From an uncultured Collinsella sp. (lineage in GTDB: Bacteria > Actinomycetota > Coriobacteriia > Coriobacteriales > Coriobacteriaceae): a stretch of DNA of 35,970 nt. Below the pieces are notes generated by a model that ran no database searches, was not told the DNA's origin, and saw only the letters and a list, made by a program, of their open reading frames with translations. A program made the position numbers and the translations under genes. Of this stretch, positions 22,703-31,381 are shown one piece after another. How positions within the stretch are numbered: position 1 is the first letter of the stretch; each line of letters starts with the position of its first letter. The stretch covers positions 1 through 35,970 of the forward strand of contig URBB01000004.1 of NCBI GenBank assembly GCA_900545835.1, written 5' to 3'.

Positions 22703-23776
22703 ATGTCATTTCTCGCTTGCGGACCCACAGCTTTTCAGTACTATCGCATCCCGCCCCAGATACTAGGACTCTATCCGGCAATCCTGCCGCCCGACCATGA
22801 CCATCGCTTGGTGCATTACTCAAAACAACCAGTATTTAAAGACTTGCTCGGCACACCAGTTTGGAGATTCGTGGGCGAAAGAAAACAGCGCGCGAACGGA
22901 AAGCTATTTCATAGCCGTCTGCTAACCCAAGAGCCGCCTCCTGGGTCGTTTAGGCAGACTGAGCATGGATTTGATGTCACGTCGCCCGAGTTTACGCTGC
23001 TCAACCTTGCTACGCAGGTCTCACGCAACCAGTTACTCATGGCTTGCTACGAGATGTGCGGCTCCTTTGCAGTGTTTAAGCCCTGCGAGCGAACGCAACA
23101 ACAACTCGATGAAGCCATTTCGCTTAAGCTCATTCCACCCAACTGTGGCTGGGAGCGTGTTGTCGACACCAAAGGCAATGGCACCAACTTGTGGAATCGC
23201 ACGCCGCTTCTTTCCGCAGCGGATATCGCCGCGTTCACCAAGCAGGCCGCAGGCCTGCGCGGTGTTAAGCAGCTCCGCTGGGCCGCCGAACGCATGACAG
23301 GACAGACCGCCTCGCCCTTCGAAGTACAGACCTCCATGCTTATCTCGCTCCCCCGCGACGAGGGCGGCATGGGCATCAACATCGCAAACAACGTGCGCAT
23401 CCCACTCAGCGACGCCGCGCGCTCACTGTATGACAAAACCTGCTGCTACGCCGATATCCTCATCGAAAGTGCCACCAACAGCATGGGCGTCATCTTGGAA
23501 TGCCAAGGCCGTTCCGCCCACGGTGGCGAAGCCGCAAGTCTCTCTGATGCCGAGCGCACCACCGCCCTCACAAGCATGGGCTATGACGTTATCCAGATAA
23601 CCTATGAGCAAATCAAAGACACGAAGAGCTTTAACAACATCGCCGAGCTCATCCATAAAAAGGCGGGGCTCCCCTACATCCCAAAGACCGATCAGGAACG
23701 CACCGCCGCAGAAACCCTTCGACGGGAGCTATTGGTCGATTGGGATGAGCTGTTCGCCGTCAAGCCGGCCGGCTAG
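22703..23776 (+). CDS. DUF559-like PD-(D/E)XK protein, AbiEi-like layout
   Basis: 357 aa. The C-terminal half shows a restriction-endonuclease-like core: SPFEVQTSMLI (Glu207), YADILIES (Asp251) and GVILECQGRSAH (Glu266-x-Gln268), followed by a helix and MGYDVIQITYEQI, as in DUF559/Vsr-like nucleases. Gln replaces the usual Lys of E-x-K. The middle has VTSPEFTLLNLATQVSRNQLL, like the VTSP-x-RTLLDLA stretch of AbiEi-related proteins with C-terminal DUF559. The N-terminus, YYRIPPQILGLYPAI, is family-like and supports this ATG although its ribosome binding site is weak. I recall relatives in Coriobacteriia, often in several copies. Function unknown; DNA cleavage, phage defence or regulation are possible. 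It is isolated and ends convergently on the next gene. Confidence 0.6.
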   Translation: MSFLACGPTAFQYYRIPPQILGLYPAILPPDHDHRLVHYSKQPVFKDLLGTPVWRFVGERKQRANGKLFHSRLLTQEPPPGSFRQTEHGFDVTSPEFTLLNLATQVSRNQLLMACYEMCGSFAVFKPCERTQQQLDEAISLKLIPPNCGWERVVDTKGNGTNLWNRTPLLSAADIAAFTKQAAGLRGVKQLRWAAERMTGQTASPFEVQTSMLISLPRDEGGMGINIANNVRIPLSDAARSLYDKTCCYADILIESATNSMGVILECQGRSAHGGEAASLSDAERTTALTSMGYDVIQITYEQIKDTKSFNNIAELIHKKAGLPYIPKTDQERTAAETLRRELLVDWDELFAVKPAG

Positions 23777-24621
23777 CAGCTAGCGATCAGAGGGACTGCG
23801 GGAACGTCAGAAGCAGCAACGCGAGCCGCAAATCCCGCCTCGGTCAGCTCGATGACCTCGGTAAACGTTGCGTCGAAGAACTTCTCGGTTAGCAGGCGAT
23901 ACGGCGGATGATCGGGCTCGCCGGGGTTTTCGCGCACGATCTCGTGCATGACACCGATGGTCTTGAGCACATACTCCTTATGGATGGGATACTGCCCAAA
24001 ACGCGTCGCAGCGGTATACAGGCGATCGGTCGCACGCGGGATGGAAACAATGCCCAGCGTCTTGCCAAACCAGTCAAAGTCGCCTTGCTTTTTAATGCGG
24101 AACTCCTCACACGGCTTGCCGCCATGCGCCTCCAGGTACTGATTCACACGCGTATTCCAAACCGTGTCGGCCACCAGATGCGACCAGACGCCCAGTGTTA
24201 AATCGAGCAGCGACTGCGCCACATCTTCGGACGCAAGCGAGAACTCACAGGCGCCGGGACCGGCAACCGGCTCGGCATCCTTGTAGCGCTGGGGATAGTG
24301 CACGCGGTTCAGCCGCTCGCGTTCCTCGATAATCGAGGTCGCCGCGGCCGGCGCACCGGTGGGCGAACTTTTAAGCAACGGTGCCACATAGGTATCCCAG
24401 AACTCATGCTCACGAGGCTTAGGGATAGGCTCGGGCTTTGCAAAGTGCGTAATGCGGTACGGGATGGGATCGGCGATGCCAGGGACCATATAGCCCACGA
24501 AGATATCCGGAACCACGCAGCCAAACAAAAAGGCATTGCGGTCGCGCACGCTATTGGCAAGTGCACCGGTGCGCTCCAGCAAACGCTCCGTCTGAGCGAT
24601 ATGAATGTTCCAGCTTGGCAT
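23773..24621 (-). CDS. Zinc-dependent phospholipase C-like protein
   Basis: 282 aa from the ATG at 24619-24621, preceded by GGGGGTGG; another ATG four codons upstream is possible. The start MPSWNIHIAQTERLL, the FLFGCVVPDIFVGYM strand-turn and the DLTLGVWSHLVADTVWN helix carry His and Asp residues placed as metal ligands in the zinc-dependent phospholipase C family (PF00882 type). No signal peptide is seen, so the protein is probably cytoplasmic, unlike secreted phospholipases. The true substrate is unknown. It follows the transporter ATPase gene by about 80 bases on the same strand. Its stop and the stop of the convergent DUF559-like gene share one CTAG. Confidence 0.62.
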   Translation of the reverse strand: MPSWNIHIAQTERLLERTGALANSVRDRNAFLFGCVVPDIFVGYMVPGIADPIPYRITHFAKPEPIPKPREHEFWDTYVAPLLKSSPTGAPAAATSIIEERERLNRVHYPQRYKDAEPVAGPGACEFSLASEDVAQSLLDLTLGVWSHLVADTVWNTRVNQYLEAHGGKPCEEFRIKKQGDFDWFGKTLGIVSIPRATDRLYTAATRFGQYPIHKEYVLKTIGVMHEIVRENPGEPDHPPYRLLTEKFFDATFTEVIELTEAGFAARVAASDVPAVPLIASC

Positions 24622-24700
24622 AGCCACCCCCATAAAAACCTGGATAACTATACCATCACGGCAAAGCCGCGCGGGCGGCTACGCACGCTCTACGCAGCAA

Positions 24701-25495
24701 CTAGTCCGTAGCACCGCTTTCGGTTCCATACGACGGCGAAGGCGCCTCGACCACATGGTGATATCGATCGATATAGATTGCACGGGCACCCAGGCGTCGC
24801 ACCAAATCCTGGTGATGTGTGCTCATCAAGACCGTCTTACCCGCCGCGACGTAGGCCAGCAAGAAGTTGACCACGATGTCGCATGAATCCTCGTCGAGCC
24901 CATTGGTAGGCTCGTCAAGAACCAAGATATCCGGGTTCATCGACACCACCGCAGCCAGCGCAACGCGCTTCTTTTGCCCGCCCGAGAGCTGATAGGGAGA
25001 GGCGTCGGCAAGGTCGGCAACCTGGAACAACCCCATGGCATCGCTCACGCGGCGCTCGAGCTCGTCTGCCGGCAGCCCCATCTGCGCGGGACCAAAAGCA
25101 ACTTCCTCGCCCACCGTGGCGCAGAACAGCTGGGCATCGGCGTTTTGGAACACGAAGCCCACGCGCTGGTGGAACTTCTGAGCAGCAGCAGAATCCTTCA
25201 GATACGCCGCATCGACCACGCGTCCGTCAAACAGGTATGCCCCTGCGTTCGCGAGTTCAAGGCCGTTAATAAGGCGCATAATCGTCGTCTTACCGCAGCC
25301 GTTGGGACCGAGCAGGGCAACGAGTTCACCACGATCGACCTGCAGCGACACGCCATCGACAACCGTATGCTCCGCATAGGAAAACACCACGTCGCGCAGC
25401 TCGATGAGCGGCGTGGCCTCAGCGCCGGCAACACCGTTCGTGCCCGCCGCACTATTCATATCGATCGTCAAAACGTCGCCCTTCCCCATTTGCAT
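24701..25495 (-). CDS. cbiO: Ni/Co ECF transporter ATPase CbiO/NikO
   Basis: 264 aa. The ATP-hydrolysing subunit of a metal ECF importer. Walker A is GPNGCGKTT (63-71), Q-loop Gln117, signature LSGGQKK (170-176), Walker B ILVLDE (190-195), and the switch His in STHHQD. A non-conserved leader of about 28 residues precedes the domain; internal ATGs at codons 3 and 13 are other possible starts, as no strong ribosome binding site is seen. It follows cbiQ by 22 bases. Only one ATPase gene is present, so it would act as a homodimer. The symbol follows the protein family; nickel is more likely than cobalt because of the upstream operator. Confidence 0.9.
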   Translation of the reverse strand: MQMGKGDVLTIDMNSAAGTNGVAGAEATPLIELRDVVFSYAEHTVVDGVSLQVDRGELVALLGPNGCGKTTIMRLINGLELANAGAYLFDGRVVDAAYLKDSAAAQKFHQRVGFVFQNADAQLFCATVGEEVAFGPAQMGLPADELERRVSDAMGLFQVADLADASPYQLSGGQKKRVALAAVVSMNPDILVLDEPTNGLDEDSCDIVVNFLLAYVAAGKTVLMSTHHQDLVRRLGARAIYIDRYHHVVEAPSPSYGTESGATD

Positions 25496-25517
25496 CCCCA
25501 GTCAGAACCAGCAGCGC

Positions 25518-26360
25518 CTACAGCACGGCGCACAACACTGACAGCAGCGCCACGCCGGCCGCATAGACCGCATCGCGCCAGCCAAAGCCGATCCGCGCGG
25601 GGGCCGGGTACGTACCGGCAAAGCCGCGGCAGAGCATGGCCTCGTCCATCGCGCGGCTGCATTCCATCGCCTTGATAAACGTCATGCCCATGATACCCGC
25701 CAGCGAGTCGGTGCGCGAAAAACCCGCAGGTGCAAAACCGACGCTGCGCAGCATGACCGATTCGCACAGATCGTGCGCTGTGCGTCCCAACACCTCGATG
25801 TGCTTGAGCGCCATATCAAACGTAAAGATAACCTCATCGGGCAGGCGCAGCATCTTAAGCGCAGCCGACATGCGGCTCCAGGTAAGCGTCCACGAAACAC
25901 CCAGCACCAGCGACACATTAATAAACGTCTTGAGCGCGATCTTGAGCATGGCGCCCGCGGCAGACGCGCCCAGCAGAAGGGCGGGCAACGCCAGAACCAC
26001 CGCAAGCCCCGTGGCGCCGAGTGCCGGCATAAAGGTCGCACGCAGCCCGCGTGCGGGGCGCACCGCGACCAGCACCAACGCGATAGCCGCCATCAGCATC
26101 AGGTACAGCGGACTCTGCGTCAGACACACGCACAGGACGCAGACGAACATCCCCACCAGGCGTACCGGCGCCGAAACGGAAGAAAGGGCGCGGTCGATCA
26201 TCGACCCGTCCTCGTGTGCGCCGCCGCCCAGGCGAACCCGCTCAAGCAGGCTCGCCAGGTGCAGGACGTTCTGTTGCATTACGCGATGCCGAGCCCCCGC
26301 GGGCTCGTAACGCTGCTCGGTCGCAAGCCAGCTAGGCAGCTCGGCTATTGCCATGAGCAC
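25518..26360 (-). CDS. cbiQ: Ni/Co ECF transporter transmembrane protein CbiQ/NikQ
   Basis: 280 aa from a GTG at 26360 with AAGGA five bases upstream; an ATG two codons later is possible. The T component couples the ATPase to the substrate-binding protein. Four or more membrane segments are visible (LVGMFVCVLCVCLTQSPLYLMLMAAIALVLVAV, ATGLAVVLALPALLLG, FINVSLVLGVSWTLTW, AVYAAGVALLSVLCAVL). The coupling helices carry Ala-Arg-Gly-like motifs: KMLRLPDEVIFTFDMALKHIEVL and AMDEAMLCRGFAG, the latter matching the CbiQ AMxxRGF box. It overlaps the end of cbiM by 29 bases. Nickel specificity is inferred from the operon's control site. Confidence 0.9.
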   Translation of the reverse strand: MLMAIAELPSWLATEQRYEPAGARHRVMQQNVLHLASLLERVRLGGGAHEDGSMIDRALSSVSAPVRLVGMFVCVLCVCLTQSPLYLMLMAAIALVLVAVRPARGLRATFMPALGATGLAVVLALPALLLGASAAGAMLKIALKTFINVSLVLGVSWTLTWSRMSAALKMLRLPDEVIFTFDMALKHIEVLGRTAHDLCESVMLRSVGFAPAGFSRTDSLAGIMGMTFIKAMECSRAMDEAMLCRGFAGTYPAPARIGFGWRDAVYAAGVALLSVLCAVL

Positions 26361-27417
26361 CGCTTTCCTTGACCGTCAGCGAGATCAGACGGAATGCGAT
26401 GGTGAGCACCGCCACGCCAATCACACCGGAAAGGATATACATGGCAGCCTGACCGGCAAAGCCAAGGCCTTGCTCCTCGGAATAGGCCTGCAGATAATCG
26501 CCCGTGGGGAGCGCGTCGGCAAAGGTCGGGGTGTCGAGACCGACCGAAGCCTGCAGGCTGTCGTCGCCAGCCTCCTGAACGGCGGTCGCGGCGCCCTCGG
26601 CGTCCCACTCACCCCAGGCGTCACCCGTGGCCAGCAGGCCCAGCGGCGTGGCCACGACAAGCACGGCAACCAAGATGAGCGTGGGGACCAGCGAGGTCTT
26701 CTTGGCAGCAGCGCCCTCGGCAGCAAGCTGGCCATCGACGGCCTCGGGTCCGACGATAATGCTCGGTGCCGTCTTCTTAATGAAACCGTAGATCGCAGCC
26801 GTCGCCACGCCCTCGACGACACCGGCGACCAGCATATGCGGGATCAACATGGCCGGAATAGCCACAGACAACGGAAAGGGGCAGTACAGCGGCGCACCTG
26901 AAGCGTTGGTAAAGAGCATCGGCTGAATACCAAACTCGATTGCCGCGCACAGGGCCGCCAGGCACAGACCGACCCAGCCGCTCACGATGGCAGAAACCGA
27001 GGTGCCCCAGCTCTTGTCGTACAGACGGCTGTTGAGCGCACGGAACACGATAGCAGCGACAAACGGCAGCACAAAGGCCATGTTAAAGCAGTTGGCGCCA
27101 AACGACAGAACGCCGCCGTCGCCAAATAGCAGCGCCTGCAGCGCCAGCGCGACCGAAACCGCGATGGCAGCGGCCTCGGGGCCAAGCAGCAGCGCGATGA
27201 GCGCGCCACCAACGGCGTGACCAGTGGTACCGCCGGGCAGCGGCACGTTGAACATCATGAGCAAGAAGGAGAATGCGGCGCAGATGCCCAGGAACGCCAT
27301 ATGCTCGCGATCGAGCGTGGCGCGCACCTTCTTGATGCAGTGAACCCAAACGGGCACCATCGCCACCGCCATGACGGCATCGGTCTGCGGGGACAGATAA
27401 TTATCTGGAATGTGCAT
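26332..27417 (-). CDS. cbiM: Ni/Co ECF substrate-binding protein, CbiM-CbiN type fusion
   Basis: 361 aa. The substrate-binding membrane component. It begins MHIPDNYLSP; in the family Met1 and His2 bind the metal, so this start is fixed by function, and GGGAGG lies before it. LPGGTTGHAVGGALIALLLGP holds a further conserved His. Six to seven membrane segments form the CbiM part (to about residue 215). After a short loop a C-terminal domain with two helices (VPTLILVAVLVVATPLGLLATGDAWGEW ... AAMYILSGVIGVAVLTIAF) resembles CbiN/PDGLE, giving a single-chain MN protein. Likely nickel, given the NikR-like site 58 bases upstream. It is the first gene of the transporter operon. Confidence 0.9.
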   Translation of the reverse strand: MHIPDNYLSPQTDAVMAVAMVPVWVHCIKKVRATLDREHMAFLGICAAFSFLLMMFNVPLPGGTTGHAVGGALIALLLGPEAAAIAVSVALALQALLFGDGGVLSFGANCFNMAFVLPFVAAIVFRALNSRLYDKSWGTSVSAIVSGWVGLCLAALCAAIEFGIQPMLFTNASGAPLYCPFPLSVAIPAMLIPHMLVAGVVEGVATAAIYGFIKKTAPSIIVGPEAVDGQLAAEGAAAKKTSLVPTLILVAVLVVATPLGLLATGDAWGEWDAEGAATAVQEAGDDSLQASVGLDTPTFADALPTGDYLQAYSEEQGLGFAGQAAMYILSGVIGVAVLTIAFRLISLTVKESGAHGNSRAA

Positions 27418-27474
27418 GTACGCCTCCCGGTTGTCGGCGCACAGAATTGCAACGCCGCTTAAATCACCTTGACA

Positions 27475-27502
27475 GTGTTACGTATTGTCAAATTCGTAAC
27501 AC
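27475..27502. promoter_or_regulatory. NikR-type operator upstream of the ECF transporter
   Basis: GTGTTAC-N14-GTAACAC is a perfect inverted repeat matching the consensus reported for NikR in deltaproteobacteria and some other groups (GTGTTAC-N13/14-GTAACAC). On the minus strand a perfect -35 TTGACA (27486-27491) lies inside it, so a bound repressor would block RNA polymerase. This points to nickel-responsive repression. No nikR gene is in the window. Confidence 0.72.
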
Positions 27503-27518
27503 GCCGCGGGCTATCATA

Positions 27519-27555
27519 GCAAAACGGCGTACTGCCGACAAAGCAGCACGCCGTT
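27519..27555 (-). terminator. Intrinsic terminator after pheT
   Basis: On the minus strand AACGGCGT (27548-27555) pairs with ACGCCGTT (27523-27530), with inner CTGC/GCAG pairs, and runs into TTTTG. It lies about 110 bases after the pheT stop and just before the transporter promoter. The 27556-27662 stretch holds no visible gene. Confidence 0.75.
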
Positions 27556-27662
27556 ATGTAATGCGCGTGTCATATATGCAGGCTCAGCAGTGCTTTATAC
27601 CGAACATAGCAGTCACGTAGGACTCGACGGCAGCCACCGCTGGCCTATACCCAGCGCAAGCC

Positions 27663-30116
27663 CTATCCGCGGACCTCGCCGTTTACGCCCTTGCATACCT
27701 TGGTGACGATCTTCTGGTGCGCCTTCTCGACTTCTTCGCTGGTGAGCGTGTGGTCGTCGGAGCGATACGTAAGCGCAAAGGCCATGGACTTCTTGCCCGC
27801 TCCGATGCGGATGGGATCGCGGTAGACGTCGAACAGGCGCACGCCCTCGAGCAGCTTGCCGCCGGCGCTGGTAATGCGGCGCTCAAGATCCTCGCAGGTC
27901 ACAGCGTTGTCGACCACGATAGCAAGGTCGTGCTCAACGGCAGGATACTGCGAGAACTCGCGGTAGTTCTCCTGGTTGCGGGCGCCCTTGATCAGCTTGT
28001 CCAGATCGAGCTCGAAGGCAACGACGACCTCGTCGATGCCCATGGCTTCGCGCGCCTCGGGGTGGATCTCGCCGACCCATCCCAGCACGGTGCCGCCGGA
28101 CAGAACCTCGGCCGCACGACCCGGCTGCAAGAAAGCGTAGCCCTCGCCCTCGACGGGACGGAAGCGAACCTTCTCGATGCGCAGCTGGGCGAGCAGCTCC
28201 TCGATAATGCCCTTGCCAAAGAAGAAGCGCAGCTTGCGGTACTTCATGGTCCAAGACTGCTCGCTCCACTGGCCCGAGAGCACGCCCGCCACGGACTTAG
28301 TCTCCTTGGGCAGGCTGGCGTTCTCACGACCGTGGAACAGGCTGCCGACCTCGTACAGGTGCACGTTGGGCGTGCCGTGGGCCTCGTTATAGGCCACAGA
28401 CTGCAGCAGGCCCGGCAGCAGCGAACGACGCATCTCGGTCTGCTCGGCTACCAGCGGGTTCATGAGCACCACGGGGCAGCCGCGGCCTTCGGTGGACATG
28501 CCGATCTTCTCCAGGTCGCCCGGGGCGGCAAAGCCAAAGGTCGTGGTCTCGTTGAGGCCGCAGGCGCGCAGGATCTCGCCGACCTTGCGGGTGAGCTTCT
28601 GCTCGCGGGTCAGGCCGCCGATGTGGTTCTTGGCAGCTGGGATGGTCGCCGTCACGCGGCCCATGCCCCACAGGCGCAGGACCTCCTCGATCAGGTCGAT
28701 CTCGCGCGGCAGGTCGGGACGGAAGCTCGGCGGGGTGACCATGAAGTCCTCGCCGTCGCGCTCGACGGTGCAGCCCAGGCGGGTGAGCGAGCGCTCGATA
28801 AAGTCGGGTTCGATGTCGGCACCGCAGATGGCATGCACACGGGCCAAGCGCAGCTTAATGCTGTCGATGGTCTTGGGCGCAGGGAACACGTCGACATAGC
28901 CGGGAGCAACCTCGCCGCCGGCGATCTCCTCGATCAGCGCGCAGGTAACGTTGGCGACATCCACGCAGCCGGTCTCATCGACCTGACGCTCAAAGCGAAT
29001 GGAGGCATCGGAGATCAGCGACAGGTCGCGGCTGGTGTGCGAGGTGCGACCGGCGTTGAAGCAGGCGCTCTCGACCATCACGTCGACGGTGTCGTCCTCG
29101 ATCTCGGAATCCATGCCGCCCATAACGCCGGCCAGCGCCACGGGACGCTCGCCGTCGGTGATGAGGCCCATGCCGGCGTCGAGCGTGCGCTCCTCGCCGT
29201 CGAGGGTCGTAAACTTCTCGTCCTGTTGGGCGGCACGAACCACCACGCGACGCCTGCCATCGCGCTCGGCAAAGGTGTCCAGGTCAAAGGCGTGCAGCGG
29301 CTGACCGGTGAGCATCATCACGTAGTTGGTAATATCGACAATGTTGTTGTGCGGGCGCACGCCCAGGGCGTTGAGGCGCTTGACCATCCAGTCGGGCGAG
29401 GGGCCGACCTTCACGTTGCGCACGATGCGGGCGACATAGCGGTCGCACAGGCCCTCGTCGGCAATCTCGACGGAAAGCTCGTCGTCGGTCGCGCGGCCGG
29501 TCTCGGCCTTGATGGCGGGCAGCTCAACGTGGAAATCGCGGTCGAAGATGGCGCCGGTCTCGCGGGCCATGCCGATCATGGACAGGCAGTCGGGACGGTT
29601 GGGCGTGATCTCGCAGTCGAGCACGGTGTCGCTCGAGCCCACGTACTCGGCAAACGGCATGCCGCAGGGCGTATCCTCGGGCAGGATCATGATGCCGGAG
29701 TGGTCGCCGCCCAGGCCGAGCTCGCGCGCAGAGCAGTTCATGCCCATGGACACGACGCCGCGAAGCTTGCTCTTCTTGATCTTGACGTCGCCGGGAAGCA
29801 CGGCACCGATCATGGCCGTAACGATGTGGTCGCCGGCCTCGAAGTTCTGCGCGCCGCAGACGATTTGCAGCGGGGCAGGATTGCCGTCGGCGTCGAGGTT
29901 CTTGTCACCCACGTCGACCGAGCACACATACATGTGGTCGCTATCGGGGTGCGGGGTCTTGGTGAGCACCTTGGCGGTCACCACGTGGTCGAAGGACTCG
30001 CCCACGGTGTCGATCGCCTCGACCTCGGTGCCGGTACGGATATATTCGTCCGAAAGGGTCTTGGGATCCTCCGGAATATCGATCATGGTCTTGAGCCAGT
30101 CGTAAGAAACACGCAT
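27663..30116 (-). CDS. pheT: Phenylalanine--tRNA ligase beta subunit
   Basis: 817 aa, the usual length. With PheS it forms the alpha2-beta2 enzyme that charges tRNA-Phe; the beta chain binds tRNA and edits Tyr-tRNA. Domains in order: N-terminal B1 (RVSYDWLKTMIDIP), an EMAP-like tRNA-binding domain (VVTAKVLTKTPHPDSD ... LQIVCGAQNF ... KIKKSKLRGVVSMGMNCSARELGL), the B3/B4 editing region with ITPNRPDCLS, a B5 domain (RLARVHAICGADIEP), a catalytic-like domain and the C-terminal anticodon-binding FDX-ACB domain (FSQYPAVEHDLAIVVD). AAAGGAG is correctly placed. It follows pheS by 63 bases and shares its T-box control. Confidence 0.97.
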   Translation of the reverse strand: MRVSYDWLKTMIDIPEDPKTLSDEYIRTGTEVEAIDTVGESFDHVVTAKVLTKTPHPDSDHMYVCSVDVGDKNLDADGNPAPLQIVCGAQNFEAGDHIVTAMIGAVLPGDVKIKKSKLRGVVSMGMNCSARELGLGGDHSGIMILPEDTPCGMPFAEYVGSSDTVLDCEITPNRPDCLSMIGMARETGAIFDRDFHVELPAIKAETGRATDDELSVEIADEGLCDRYVARIVRNVKVGPSPDWMVKRLNALGVRPHNNIVDITNYVMMLTGQPLHAFDLDTFAERDGRRRVVVRAAQQDEKFTTLDGEERTLDAGMGLITDGERPVALAGVMGGMDSEIEDDTVDVMVESACFNAGRTSHTSRDLSLISDASIRFERQVDETGCVDVANVTCALIEEIAGGEVAPGYVDVFPAPKTIDSIKLRLARVHAICGADIEPDFIERSLTRLGCTVERDGEDFMVTPPSFRPDLPREIDLIEEVLRLWGMGRVTATIPAAKNHIGGLTREQKLTRKVGEILRACGLNETTTFGFAAPGDLEKIGMSTEGRGCPVVLMNPLVAEQTEMRRSLLPGLLQSVAYNEAHGTPNVHLYEVGSLFHGRENASLPKETKSVAGVLSGQWSEQSWTMKYRKLRFFFGKGIIEELLAQLRIEKVRFRPVEGEGYAFLQPGRAAEVLSGGTVLGWVGEIHPEAREAMGIDEVVVAFELDLDKLIKGARNQENYREFSQYPAVEHDLAIVVDNAVTCEDLERRITSAGGKLLEGVRLFDVYRDPIRIGAGKKSMAFALTYRSDDHTLTSEEVEKAHQKIVTKVCKGVNGEVRG

Positions 30117-30179
30117 CTAACTGGTCTCCTTTCATAAATGCGGCTTTGAGCCGGAAACTGCAACTAAGAAGAAAGCGTT

Positions 30180-31256
30180 CTAGAACTGGTTCAAGAACCT
30201 CATGTCACCAGTCATCAACGTGCGCAGGTCGGGCAGGTCGTAGCGCAGTGCCGCGACGCGCTCGGCGCCAATACCAAAGGCGAAGCCGGTGTACTTCTCG
30301 GGGTCGATGCCGCAGTTGATCAGGACGTTGGGGTCGACCATGCCGCAGCCCAGAATCTCGATCCAGCCGCTGTGCTTGCAGAAGTTGCAGCCCTTGCCGC
30401 CGCAGACGTGGCAGCTCACGTCCACCTCGCAGGAAGGCTCGGTGAAGGGGAAGAAATGCGGGCGATAGCGCGTCTTGCGATCCTCGCCAAACATGCACTT
30501 AACAAAGTAGTCGAGCGTGCCCTTAAGATCGCCAAAGGTGATGCCCTCGTCGACGACCAGGCCCTCGATCTGGTTGAACTGCGGCAGGTGGCAGGCGTCG
30601 GCCGTGTCGGGACGGTAGACGGTGCCCGGGCAGATCATGTAGATGGGCGGCTTCTGCGACTCCATGGTGTGGATCTGCACGCCCGAGGTCTGGGTGCGCA
30701 GCAGCACGTCGGACTCGCCGTGAGCGTGAGCCTCGGGATGCGCGACGCTGCCGGGGTTGTTGTCGACCACATAGAACGTGTCGCGAGCCGAGCGGCTCGG
30801 GTGATCCATGGGCGCGTTGAGCGCGGTGAAGTTGTAGTAGGAGGTATCAACCATGGGGCCGGACTCGACGGTGTAGCCGATGCCGCAGAAGATGTCCTCG
30901 GCCTCCTCGATGATCTGCTTGATCAGGTGCTGGTGACCGATCTGCGGACGGATGCCCGGCAGCGTGATGTCGACGGCCTCGTGCTCGAGTGCGTGCTTGA
31001 GGGCGGCGGCCTTCATCTCGGTGGTGCGCTCGTCGAGCATGCCCTCGATCAGCTGGCGCATCTCGTTGGCGCGTTTGCCCATCATGGGACGATCCTCGGG
31101 GGCGAGCTTGCCCATCATGCGCATCAGGCCGGTGATACGGCCCTTACGGCCGAGCAGCTCAACGCGCGCGGCCTCGAGCTTGGCGGCGTCGTCAGCGCTA
31201 GTGACGAGCTCCTTGGCCTCTTCCTCGAGTTTGACCAGATCATCAATCAGACTCAT
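30180..31256 (-). CDS. pheS: Phenylalanine--tRNA ligase alpha subunit
   Basis: 358 aa. The catalytic chain. An N-terminal coiled-coil (about 1-90) that reaches tRNA is followed by class II motifs: motif 2 region TVYRPDTADACHLPQFNQIEGLVVD, FTEPSCEVDVSC, and motif 3 near GFAFGIGAERVAALRYDLPDLR. A four-Cys stretch, CHVCGGKGCNFCKHSG, sits before the C-terminal motif, as in many actinobacterial and firmicute PheS. AAGGGAAG precedes the ATG. It is the first gene after the T-box leader. Confidence 0.97.
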   Translation of the reverse strand: MSLIDDLVKLEEEAKELVTSADDAAKLEAARVELLGRKGRITGLMRMMGKLAPEDRPMMGKRANEMRQLIEGMLDERTTEMKAAALKHALEHEAVDITLPGIRPQIGHQHLIKQIIEEAEDIFCGIGYTVESGPMVDTSYYNFTALNAPMDHPSRSARDTFYVVDNNPGSVAHPEAHAHGESDVLLRTQTSGVQIHTMESQKPPIYMICPGTVYRPDTADACHLPQFNQIEGLVVDEGITFGDLKGTLDYFVKCMFGEDRKTRYRPHFFPFTEPSCEVDVSCHVCGGKGCNFCKHSGWIEILGCGMVDPNVLINCGIDPEKYTGFAFGIGAERVAALRYDLPDLRTLMTGDMRFLNQF

Positions 31257-31340
31257 GTCTTCCCTTTCGTCTCTCGCGCATCTCGCTTGCCGGGGCGGCT
31301 AGCACCCGATAGCTGCGGATGTGCGGCCCGGTTCGGTAAC

Positions 31341-31381
31341 AAAAAACCGCCCTCGGGCATGTACATTGCCCAAGGACGGTT
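31341..31381 (-). terminator. T-box controlled terminator
   Basis: On the minus strand ACCGTCCTTGGGCA pairs with TGCCCGAGGGCGGT and is followed by T6. It ends transcription before pheS unless uncharged tRNA-Phe stabilises the antiterminator. Confidence 0.9.

Noticed and set aside
27717..30137. 806-codon open frame opposite pheT
   Set aside because: Same kind of shadow; pheT is complete and conserved on the other strand.
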